A stretch of 32,092 nt of DNA, from positions 1-32,092 of the forward strand of contig JAUMUT010000023.1 in the NCBI GenBank assembly GCA_030530525.1, read 5' to 3'. Under the pieces are notes generated by a model. It saw nothing but the letters and a program-made list of their open reading frames with translations. It searched no databases and had not been told where the DNA came from. A program made the position numbers and the translations under genes. Position 1 is the first letter of the stretch. The number at the start of each line of letters is the position of its first letter. This document shows, one piece after another, positions 1 to 6,744 of this stretch. This stretch comes from Capnocytophaga sp. (GTDB lineage Bacteria; Bacteroidota; Bacteroidia; Flavobacteriales; Flavobacteriaceae).

Positions 1-1
1 G

Positions 2-75
2 TAGCGAAGACGGGATTTGAACCCGTGACCTTTGGGTTATGAATCCAACGCTCTAACCAACTGAGCTACCTCGCC
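2..75 (-). tRNA. tRNA-Met (anticodon CAT)
   Basis: The minus strand folds into a 74-nt cloverleaf. The acceptor stem GGCGAGG pairs with CTTCGCT (two G-T wobbles), the D-arm reads AGCTCAGTTGGTTAGAGC, the anticodon loop is TTCATAA, and the T-arm contains GGGTTCAAATCCC. The anticodon CAT with this D-arm fits elongator Met. An Ile2 tRNA with a modified CAT anticodon cannot be formally excluded. The discriminator base is A at position 2. Only one more base remains before the window edge, so whether CCA is encoded cannot be seen. The base pair closing the anticodon stem is an A-C mismatch. Confidence 0.93.
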
Positions 76-220
76 ATTATTTCGGGTGCAAATTTACACT
101 TATTTTTTGAATTTACAAAATTTAAAATAAAAAATATAACTTTTATCACTATTTTTTTCTGTTATTTTTAAATAATAAAGAAAATTTATTTTGTAAAACA
201 CTGATAATCACTACAATAAA

Positions 221-2452
221 TTATTCTCTGAAAAATTCCAAACTTCCATTTTTTGTAAAAATATCATATGGTAATTCATAACTTTCCCATTTTTTTCCGT
301 TAAGGAAAATATTTTTTATCAAAGAATTTCCTTTTGTTTTTTCTTTATTTTTAATACTAAATATTTTATTGCCAGGAAGTTGTAATTTTACTTCTTTAAA
401 AATAGGATTTCCTAAAACATAAACATCCGAAGCGGGAGTTACAGGATAAAATCCTAAGGCGGAAAAAACATACCAAGCGGAAGTTTGCCCATTATCTTCA
501 TCACCACAATATCCGTCAGGAGCTGACGTATAGAGTTTTTGCATTACTTCACGGATTTTGGCTTGTGCTTTTTCAGGTTTCTCTGCATAGTTATACAAAT
601 AAATAAGGTGTTGAATAGGCTGATTTCCGTGCGCATAATTCCCCATATCCATTATTTGCATTTCACGAATTTCGTGAATAGTAAATCCGTAATAAGAGTC
701 ATCAAAAAGTGGAGGCATTTGGAAAACTTCGTCTATTTTTTTGGCAAAAGCCTCTTTACCGCCCATCAAATCTATCAATCCGTTAATATCGTGGAATACC
801 GACCAAGTGTAATGTAGGCTATTCCCTTCGGTGAAAGCATCGCCCCATTTGAGAGGATTAAAAGGACTTTGGAACGTTCCATCTTCGTTTTTGCCTCGCA
901 TCCAGCCTGTTTGGTGGTCAAAAACATTTTTATAGCGAAGAGATTGTTTATAATATGCGTCAGAAATTTCTTTTTTGCCCATTTTTTCTGCCATTCGGGC
1001 GATACAATAATCCGCATAAGCATACTCTAAGGTACGTGCTACATTTTCATTAATATTTACATCATAAGGAACGTAACCCAATGTGTTATAATAATTTACA
1101 CCTTCACGTCCTACGGATTTCACAGGTCGCCCTTCGTTTTGTGTTGCGTTTTTCAGCATTGCTTCTAGAAGAATTTCGGCATCATTTTTTTCAATATTTC
1201 CTTTTAGGAAAGCATCGGCAATGATAGAAGCCGAGTTAGAGCCTATCATACAATCTCGATGGCCAGGACTCGCCCATTCTGGCAACCAGCCCGATTCTTT
1301 ATACGTATTGACCAATCCTTTCATAAATTGCTGATTCATTTCAGGATAAAGTAAATTAAATAGCGGAAAAACTGCCCGAAAAGTATCCCAAAATCCATTA
1401 TCTGTAAACATATAGCCTGTTTCTATTTTTCCGTTATACGGGCTATAATGTACTATTTCCTCATTTTTATTTATTTCATAAAAAGTACGCGGAAAAAGAA
1501 GTACGCGATACAAACACGAATAAAAAATTCTTAAATTATCTAAATTTTCATCTTTTACTTGAATTTTTGCTAATTCTTTTTCCCATAAATGCAAGGCTTT
1601 TTGTTGAGTTTGCTCAAAAGTATCGTTTCCTATTTCTCTTTGCAAATTCAGCTCTGCTTGCTCTATACTAATAAAAGAAGAGGCTACTTTTACGTTTATC
1701 GGTTCGCCTTTTTGGGTTTGAAAGCCTAGCACAGCCCCTACGTGTTCTGATGCAATCTCTTCATTATCTGATAGTTGATAATTTTCATTCCACGTATTAT
1801 ATGTTTTAAAATCTTTATCAAAAACTAAAACAAAGTAATTATGAAAATTTTGTGGTACTCCTCCGCTATTATTTCGGGCATAACCTATGATTTTTCGTTC
1901 TTTTGGAAGAATTTTCACCATAGAATTTTTAAAATATGCATCTAATAGAATATAAGCCTCTGAAGTTTCAGGGAAAGTAAAACGGAACTGCGCCGCTCTG
2001 TTAGTTGGCGTTATTTCTACGGAAGTATCATAATCTGCCAAATATACTTTGTAATAATTTGGCTTTGCTATTTCTGCTTTATGCGAAAACCACGAAGCTC
2101 GTTCGTCTTCCTTTATTTTCAGCTTTCCTGTGATGGGCATTAGGGAAAAAGCCCCGTAGTCATTAATCCAAGGGCTGGGTTGGTGGGTTTGTTTGAAGCC
2201 ACATATTTTATCGGCGTGATATTGGTATGCCCATCCATCGCCCATTTTATTGGTTTGTGGTGTCCAAAAATTCATTCCCCAAGGCACGGCAATCGCAGGA
2301 TAAGTATTCCCGTTAGAAAGGTCAAATTTGGAATCTGTTCCCATCAATGGGTTAATATAATCTACATAAGAAATAGGCTCGGGCATTGTTTTTTCAGAAG
2401 GAATTGTGCCACAAGCGATAAATAAAAAAGGAAGAAAAAGTAATGCTTTCAT
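221..2452 (-). CDS. GH92 alpha-1,2-mannosidase lipoprotein
   Basis: This is a glycoside hydrolase family 92 exo-alpha-mannosidase of 743 aa, a normal length for the family. The first 14 residues form a lipoprotein signal with lipobox FIAC and Cys14 as the lipidation site, so the enzyme is probably membrane-anchored and faces the periplasm or cell surface. The N-terminal beta domain begins with YVDYINPLMGTD (aa 29-40). The catalytic (alpha/alpha)6 domain carries WDTFR (355-359), GHRD (397-400), the proposed acid Glu542 in FTEGN, HGN (608-610) and the conserved GDEDNGQ (650-656) with candidate base Asp residues. GH92 enzymes are calcium-dependent and trim mannose from N-glycans or mannans. No SusC/SusD pair or other glycan gene lies nearby, so this is a stand-alone gene. 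A Bacteroidetes-type promoter sits just upstream. The family is certain; the substrate linkage is inferred. Confidence 0.93.
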   Translation of the reverse strand: MKALLFLPFLFIACGTIPSEKTMPEPISYVDYINPLMGTDSKFDLSNGNTYPAIAVPWGMNFWTPQTNKMGDGWAYQYHADKICGFKQTHQPSPWINDYGAFSLMPITGKLKIKEDERASWFSHKAEIAKPNYYKVYLADYDTSVEITPTNRAAQFRFTFPETSEAYILLDAYFKNSMVKILPKERKIIGYARNNSGGVPQNFHNYFVLVFDKDFKTYNTWNENYQLSDNEEIASEHVGAVLGFQTQKGEPINVKVASSFISIEQAELNLQREIGNDTFEQTQQKALHLWEKELAKIQVKDENLDNLRIFYSCLYRVLLFPRTFYEINKNEEIVHYSPYNGKIETGYMFTDNGFWDTFRAVFPLFNLLYPEMNQQFMKGLVNTYKESGWLPEWASPGHRDCMIGSNSASIIADAFLKGNIEKNDAEILLEAMLKNATQNEGRPVKSVGREGVNYYNTLGYVPYDVNINENVARTLEYAYADYCIARMAEKMGKKEISDAYYKQSLRYKNVFDHQTGWMRGKNEDGTFQSPFNPLKWGDAFTEGNSLHYTWSVFHDINGLIDLMGGKEAFAKKIDEVFQMPPLFDDSYYGFTIHEIREMQIMDMGNYAHGNQPIQHLIYLYNYAEKPEKAQAKIREVMQKLYTSAPDGYCGDEDNGQTSAWYVFSALGFYPVTPASDVYVLGNPIFKEVKLQLPGNKIFSIKNKEKTKGNSLIKNIFLNGKKWESYELPYDIFTKNGSLEFFRE

Positions 2453-2478
2453 TTTATGTTTTTGTTATTATTTCTCTG

Positions 2479-2509
2479 CAAAGGTAGTGTTTTTCTACTG
2501 ATTTTGCAA
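2479..2509 (-). promoter_or_regulatory. Promoter of the GH92 gene
   Basis: The minus strand has TACCTTTG (2479-2486), an exact TAnnTTTG -7 element, with TTG (2507-2509) exactly 20 bases upstream. This matches the flavobacterial sigma-A promoter pattern. The predicted start is about 20 bases ahead of the ATG at 2452. Confidence 0.6.
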
Positions 2510-2510
2510 T

Positions 2511-2531
2511 AAAAAAGAGGCATAAGCCTCT
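2511..2531 (-). terminator. Terminator of the CoA-transferase gene
   Basis: AGAGGC (2516-2521) and GCCTCT (2526-2531) pair around an ATAA loop. In the minus direction the hairpin is followed by a T run (the A run at 2511-2516). It begins two bases after the stop codon of the CoA-transferase gene at 2533. Confidence 0.7.
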
Positions 2532-2532
2532 A

Positions 2533-3822
2533 TTATAAATTATCTTTAGCCCAAACATCATAAAAAGTTTTTTCTATATTCTCTCTATGTTTTGGGTGAG
2601 CAATATCTATGAGTAATTTTTGCCGTTGCGCCAATGTTTTCCCACGAAGGTCTGCTACGCCATATTCGGTAACTACATATTGAATATGAAAACGGCTGGT
2701 AACCACTCCTGCGCCTTGTTTTAAAAACGGAACTATTCTACTTTCGCCTGAACGAGCAGTGGAAGGAAGTGCTATAATAGCCTTTCCGCCTGCACTTTGT
2801 GATGCTCCCCGAACAAAATCTATCTGACCGCCAACCCCTGAATACATACGTGTTCCGATACTATCTGCACAAACTTGCCCTGTTACATCTACCTCTATGG
2901 CTGAATTTACAGAAATCATTTTAGGATTTTGAGCAATAATATGAGGATTATTCGTGTATTGGCTTTCTCTTACCAAAATATTGGGGTTGTCATTGGCAAA
3001 ATCATATAATTTTTTGGAACCAAACATAAAGGTACAAACAATTTTCCCTACATCAATTCCTTTTTTAGAGCCTGTTATTACGCCTTTTTCTACCAAATTT
3101 ACCACGCCATCGGTTAAAAGTTCCGTATGAACGCCTAAATTTTTCAAATGAACCAAATCTCGCAAAACAGCATCAGGAATAGAGCCAATTCCTATTTGTA
3201 TGGTAGAATCATCTTCTATCAATTCTACTACATTTTTAGCAATTTTTTCTTCCACTTCGGAGGCTTTTCCGCTATAATCCAAGCTATACAAAGGGCTATG
3301 ATGTTCTACAAGTGCTGAAATTTGGCTAATATGCAACATCGTATCGCCAAAGGTACGAGGCATATTTTCATTCACTTGAGCTATCACATAACGAGCGTGT
3401 TTTATTGCTGCCCAAGTAGCTTCCACCGATGTTCCAAGCGAACAATATCCGTGTTTATCGGGTGGAGAAACGGATACCAAAACTCCATCTATCGGAACTA
3501 TTTTATTATAAAAAAGTTTCGGCAATTCACTAAGAAAAACAGGCGTATAAGAGCCTATTCCTTCTTTTATGATATGCCGAACATTTGCCGAAAGAAAAAA
3601 TGAATTTACATAAAAACTATCCTTCAATGCAGGATTGGCATAAGCTGCTTCACCAGAAGTTAAAATATGTGATATTTCTACATTTTTTAACTCCGAAGCT
3701 CGCCTTGCAAGAGCATCGGTAAGGATAGTAGGAGTAGCTGCGGCTGCCTGAATATATATTCTATCGCCTGATTGTACTAACTTCACCGCCTCATCCGCAG
3801 AAATATATTTAAGAGTTTTCAT
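2533..3822 (-). CDS. Acetyl-CoA hydrolase / 4-hydroxybutyrate CoA-transferase family protein
   Basis: This 429-aa cytoplasmic enzyme belongs to the acetyl-CoA hydrolase/transferase family (which includes 4-hydroxybutyrate, butyrate and succinyl-CoA:acetate CoA-transferases). The family covers two Rossmann-like CoA-transferase domains, and the length is normal. Visible landmarks are GIGSIPDAVL (aa 211-220) and HTELLTDG (232-239). In this family the Glu of the HTE motif (Glu234) forms the glutamyl-CoA thioester intermediate. A late TEYGVADLRGKT segment is also typical. It probably moves CoA between acetate and another short acid in fermentative metabolism; the substrate cannot be read from the sequence. 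It is transcribed alone: a promoter lies directly upstream and a terminator directly downstream. Confidence 0.9.
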   Translation of the reverse strand: MKTLKYISADEAVKLVQSGDRIYIQAAAATPTILTDALARRASELKNVEISHILTSGEAAYANPALKDSFYVNSFFLSANVRHIIKEGIGSYTPVFLSELPKLFYNKIVPIDGVLVSVSPPDKHGYCSLGTSVEATWAAIKHARYVIAQVNENMPRTFGDTMLHISQISALVEHHSPLYSLDYSGKASEVEEKIAKNVVELIEDDSTIQIGIGSIPDAVLRDLVHLKNLGVHTELLTDGVVNLVEKGVITGSKKGIDVGKIVCTFMFGSKKLYDFANDNPNILVRESQYTNNPHIIAQNPKMISVNSAIEVDVTGQVCADSIGTRMYSGVGGQIDFVRGASQSAGGKAIIALPSTARSGESRIVPFLKQGAGVVTSRFHIQYVVTEYGVADLRGKTLAQRQKLLIDIAHPKHRENIEKTFYDVWAKDNL

Positions 3823-3838
3823 TCTTTGAAATTTTGCA

Positions 3839-3869
3839 CAAAAATATAATTTTTTTATAAATCATACAA
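3839..3869 (-). promoter_or_regulatory. Promoter of the CoA-transferase gene
   Basis: The minus strand has TATTTTTG (3839-3846), an exact TAnnTTTG, with TTG (3867-3869) 20 bases upstream. The -7 element lies about 17 bases before the ATG at 3822. The spacing is identical to that of the GH92 promoter. Confidence 0.55.
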
Positions 3870-3911
3870 CTATTTTTTTAGTTAAATGAATTATAATAAA
3901 TCTAAAAAAAT

Positions 3912-3941
3912 AAAAAAAGGCTCACGATAATGAACCTTTTT
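3912..3941 (-). terminator. Terminator of the ferritin gene
   Basis: AAAAAGG-C-TCA and TGA-A-CCTTTTT (3914-3941) pair with one mismatch around a 6-base loop. Read on the minus strand, the stem ends in a T-rich run. It lies 18 bases after the ferritin stop codon at 3960. Confidence 0.6.
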
Positions 3942-3959
3942 AATCCTTTTGTAAAAAAA

Positions 3960-4484
3960 TTATCCTTTAAACGGAATACGCTCGTCAATAAGTTTAAGCG
4001 CAAGTGGGCTGTCTTTGGCTGTTGTAAAATCAAACAAAGTAAGAATATCTCTTATTTGTCGTTCTTCTTCTAATTGCTCAGTAACAAACCATTGTAAGAA
4101 GTTTTCACTAGCAAAATCATTCTCTTGGCGTGCTTTGCTAAGGATAGCGTAAATAGATGTGGTTACATTTATTTCGTGTTCCAAAGTTTTTTCAAACACT
4201 TCGTGAAGAGTTTTATACTCGTGAGTAATTTTTGTAACTTCTGGTGATAATGCTCTTGCTCCATTATCATTCAAGAAATGGAAAATTTTTAACATATGCT
4301 CTCTTTCTTCTTCCGACTGAGCGTAGAAAAAACCAGCACTTTTGCTAAATCCATTCACATCACACCAAGAAGCCATTGCCAAATAAATAGCACTTGCGTG
4401 CGCTTCTTTTGTTATTTGTTCATTCAAAAGTTTAACTACCTCTGCATTCAAAGAGGTTTCTTGTCTTGCATCTTTTTTTGCCAT
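3960..4484 (-). CDS. ftnA: Bacterial non-haem ferritin
   Basis: This 174-aa iron-storage protein is expected to form a 24-subunit cage that oxidises Fe(II) and stores it as ferric mineral in the cytoplasm. The residues line up with E. coli FtnA at a constant offset of 10: Glu27, Tyr34, Glu60 and His63 at the ferroxidase centre, then Glu104, Gln137 and Glu140. The third iron site is therefore also conserved. No bacterioferritin haem-binding Met is apparent. The ten extra N-terminal residues are charged and precede the first helix. The gene stands alone, with a promoter-like element upstream and a terminator downstream. The family and function are secure. Confidence 0.95.
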   Translation of the reverse strand: MAKKDARQETSLNAEVVKLLNEQITKEAHASAIYLAMASWCDVNGFSKSAGFFYAQSEEEREHMLKIFHFLNDNGARALSPEVTKITHEYKTLHEVFEKTLEHEINVTTSIYAILSKARQENDFASENFLQWFVTEQLEEERQIRDILTLFDFTTAKDSPLALKLIDERIPFKG

Positions 4485-4504
4485 TTTGACTCTAATTTTT
4501 TGTG

Positions 4505-4530
4505 CAAAGCTACATTTTTTTTCTTTACAA
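4505..4530 (-). promoter_or_regulatory. Candidate promoter of the ferritin gene
   Basis: The minus strand has TAGCTTTG (4505-4512), an exact TAnnTTTG -7 element about 20 bases before the ATG at 4484. A TTG at 4528-4530 is only 15 bases upstream, shorter than the usual spacing. The -7 assignment is firmer than the -33. No Fur box could be recognised by eye. Confidence 0.45.
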
Positions 4531-4640
4531 ACTATTTTTTTGTATTATTTTTTTAGGTTAAAATTTATTTTTTACAACTATTTAACTATTTTTATATTAT
4601 TATTTAATATGAGATTAACTAAAAAAGAGGTCGGTTTTTG

Positions 4641-4648
4641 TACTTTTG
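4641..4648 (+). promoter_or_regulatory. Candidate -7 element of the lytic transglycosylase gene
   Basis: TACTTTTG is an exact TAnnTTTG match, followed by a likely start near 4655 and an 80-base leader before the ATG at 4737. There is no clear TTG at the normal distance upstream. Confidence 0.35.
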
Positions 4649-4736
4649 TCCGCTATAATTTTTCCTTATCCTTTTTTATGGAATGATTATTGCAGGGACA
4701 AAACTCAGGTTAAAATTTATTCAAAACAAAATAAAA

Positions 4737-6089
4737 ATGAAACGCATACATTTTCTGATTTTTACGAGCATTTTTTCTTCTTCTTTGTTAGGACAAATTT
4801 CCAAAGATTCTTTAAAGCATATTGAAAATCAATCTACTAACGTATTGGCACACCCCACAGATTCGCTCATTGACTTTCATAACCGAAAGGAAGGAATTAT
4901 TAACTTATATGACGATGCCAATGCCCAACATTATGATAAAAAATGGCTGGAAGAACTATCCAACAAAAATCTTTTTGATATAATGTACAACGATGTTCAA
5001 GGAGATTATGCCCAAAATGTAGAGTATGATGACCTACCGACAGAAGTTTTGAAACAACGCCTTGAAAAACTAAATCAGAAAATGCTTTTCCATATAGAAT
5101 ATAATCCTATTCTGGAAAATGTTATCAAATCTTTCCTAAAAAACAGAAGAAAATCCTTGCAAAGGCTAATGAATATTAGCCAATATTACTTCCCGATGTT
5201 TGAGCGCGAACTCATAAAAAACCAAGTACCAAAGGAAATAAAATATTTAGCCATTGTAGAATCTGCCCTTAACCCCAAAGCTACTTCCCGAATGGGTGCC
5301 AAAGGCTTGTGGCAATTTATGTATTATACAGGGAAAATGTATGGGCTGGAAGTGAGCAATTACGTAGATGAACGCTCACACCCCGAACTCTCTACGCAAG
5401 CGGCCGCACAATATTTGAAAAAATTATATGGTATTTTTGGCGATTGGGATTTGGTTTTGGCTGCTTACAACTCTGGCCCTGGTAATGTTACCAAAGCTAT
5501 GCGTCGCTCTGGTGGAAAAACGAATTATTGGAATCTTCGCCCGTATTTGCCTAACGAAACAGCGGGTTATGTACCTGCGTTTTTGGCTACTTTATATATT
5601 TTTGAATACGCCAAAGAACACGGCTTCCAAGTAGAAAAACGAGAAAATATTTTCTTTGAAACGGATACCATACAAGTAAAAAGACACGTGCCTTTTAAAG
5701 ATGTTGCCGATGTAGTAGGGATGGATGTTCAGGAAATAGAGTTCCTTAACCCCTCCTATTCCTTAAATATTGTTCCTTATGTAGATGGGAAAAATTATGG
5801 ACTTCGGCTACCTATTGATGCCATTGGAAAATTTGTAAATAACGAAGACACTATTTATGCTTACCTTGACCAAGAAGCCTCTAAACGAGAAAAACCTCTG
5901 CCCGAACTACTCAAAGGCGACCAATACGCTACGGCAGGCAAGAAAAAAATTGTTCATAAAGTACAAAAAGGCGAAACCTTAGGGCGAATAGCTACCAAAT
6001 ACAAAGTTTCTGTTGCCAATATCAAAAAATGGAATAAAATAAGCGGAAATAATATCAAAATAGGACAACGACTTACTATTCACCGATAA
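4737..6089 (+). CDS. mltD: MltD-type lytic murein transglycosylase with LysM domains
   Basis: This exported enzyme cleaves the peptidoglycan glycan strand, leaving 1,6-anhydro-MurNAc ends. I chose the ATG at 4737 over the longer frame from 4683 because it starts a clear signal peptide (MKRIHFLIFTSIFSSSLLGQ), giving 450 aa. The SLT (lysozyme-like) domain spans roughly aa 150-280, with catalytic Glu175 in AIVESALNP, then MGAKGLWQF (186-194) and AAYNSGPGN (242-250), all typical of family 1 transglycosylases. After it come a degenerate LysM-like segment (about aa 325-375) and a clear C-terminal LysM (about 405-450, VQKGETLGRIA...GQRLTI) for peptidoglycan binding. No lipobox is present, unlike E. 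coli MltD. It converges with the next gene across a shared terminator. Confidence 0.92.
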   Translation: MKRIHFLIFTSIFSSSLLGQISKDSLKHIENQSTNVLAHPTDSLIDFHNRKEGIINLYDDANAQHYDKKWLEELSNKNLFDIMYNDVQGDYAQNVEYDDLPTEVLKQRLEKLNQKMLFHIEYNPILENVIKSFLKNRRKSLQRLMNISQYYFPMFERELIKNQVPKEIKYLAIVESALNPKATSRMGAKGLWQFMYYTGKMYGLEVSNYVDERSHPELSTQAAAQYLKKLYGIFGDWDLVLAAYNSGPGNVTKAMRRSGGKTNYWNLRPYLPNETAGYVPAFLATLYIFEYAKEHGFQVEKRENIFFETDTIQVKRHVPFKDVADVVGMDVQEIEFLNPSYSLNIVPYVDGKNYGLRLPIDAIGKFVNNEDTIYAYLDQEASKREKPLPELLKGDQYATAGKKKIVHKVQKGETLGRIATKYKVSVANIKKWNKISGNNIKIGQRLTIHR

Positions 6090-6137
6090 AAATAGAGAGA
6101 GTTTTTTATTTTTTTAATTTCAATACTATTTTAATAT

Positions 6138-6169
6138 AAAAAAAGCGATGTATGTACATCGCTTTTTTT
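6138..6169. terminator. Bidirectional terminator between mltD and the coiled-coil gene
   Basis: A near-perfect palindrome has GCGATGTA and TACATCGC arms flanked by an A run on the left and a T run on the right. It therefore works as an intrinsic terminator in both directions. It lies between two convergent genes (stop codons at 6089 and 6172). Confidence 0.85.
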
Positions 6170-6171
6170 GT

Positions 6172-6495
6172 TTATCGGCTACTTTCAATGCCAAATTCTT
6201 TCCATCCTGTTTGTGGAATAGCCAACTTCACTACTTTGCGTGCTTCGCTTAGTTGAGAAAGAAGCAAATCTAACTTGGTGTTGAGTGCATCAGTTTTCGT
6301 TTTTAGTTCTGCTTTAAGACGTTCTTGCTCATTATTTAGGTCTATTGCCTCTTGCCGAACTTGTTTTAATTGAGTGATAAACTCTTCCGTTAATCCTCGT
6401 TTAGCTACTTCGGTGGCTTTACTTTCTAAGCCAGCTGTCATTACTTGGGCATCAGAAATAATTTTTGCATACCCTTCTCGTAGTTTTTTTGCCAT
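6172..6495 (-). CDS. Small coiled-coil protein of unknown function
   Basis: I do not recognise this 107-aa protein. It has no signal peptide, membrane segment or cysteine. From about aa 35 to 85 it is a charged helix with heptad spacing of hydrophobic residues (LKQVRQEAIDLNN, LKAELKTKTDALNTKLDLLLSQL), predicting a coiled coil. The C-terminus (VVKLAIPQTGWKEFGIESSR) is the only part with aromatic and proline residues and may be a separate docking tail. The ATG at 6495 is preceded by a 7-bp hairpin and then by the 21-bp repeat block that separates it from parC. It ends at a strong terminator. The compact ORF, proper start and terminator support a real gene. Confidence 0.7.
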   Translation of the reverse strand: MAKKLREGYAKIISDAQVMTAGLESKATEVAKRGLTEEFITQLKQVRQEAIDLNNEQERLKAELKTKTDALNTKLDLLLSQLSEARKVVKLAIPQTGWKEFGIESSR

Positions 6496-6511
6496 TGCTC
6501 AAATTTTTAAG

Positions 6512-6527
6512 GCTCTTACATAAGAGC
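6512..6527. other. Short palindrome upstream of the coiled-coil gene
   Basis: GCTCTTA (6512-6518) and TAAGAGC (6521-6527) are perfect inverted repeats separated by CA, 17 bases before the ATG at 6495. It could be an operator or a leader hairpin. There is no T run in either direction to make it a terminator. Confidence 0.4.
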
Positions 6528-6556
6528 GTAGTTACTTTCTTTTCCTATCAAAAATC

Positions 6557-6724
6557 ATTCCATAATATTGTGGTAATATTCCTTGTCTTCCCGCTATCTA
6601 TCCAGAGATTTACGGAAATACCCCACGACTTTATGGAGACATTCCACGACTTTACGGAAACACTCCTCTATATTGTGGAAAGCCTCCACAAAGTTGTGGA
6701 AATATTCCATCACCTTGTGGAGGC
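6557..6724. repeat. Eight tandem 21-bp imperfect repeats, each with an internal dyad
   Basis: The block is exactly 168 bases, eight units of 21, starting at 6557, 6578, 6599, 6620, 6641, 6662, 6683 and 6704. The rough consensus is ATTCCAC.ACTTTGTGGAAAT. Most units pair TCCAC with GTGGA, so each can form a small hairpin; the best is TCCACAAAGTTGTGGA in unit 7. Units 1, 5, 7 and 8 are closest to consensus and unit 2 is most diverged. The array fills the gap between the parC stop codon and the coiled-coil gene. Because 21 is divisible by three, all + strand frames read as 7-residue repeats, which explains the spurious open frames there. Confidence 0.88.
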
Positions 6725-6744
6725 TTTCTGTTAAATATTTTACT

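Noticed and set aside
221-2452. GH92 gene as part of a polysaccharide utilisation locus
   Set aside because: No SusC, SusD, regulator or second glycan enzyme is adjacent.
6557-6724. Tandem repeat array considered as CRISPR
   Set aside because: The units are contiguous with no spacers, and no cas genes are near.
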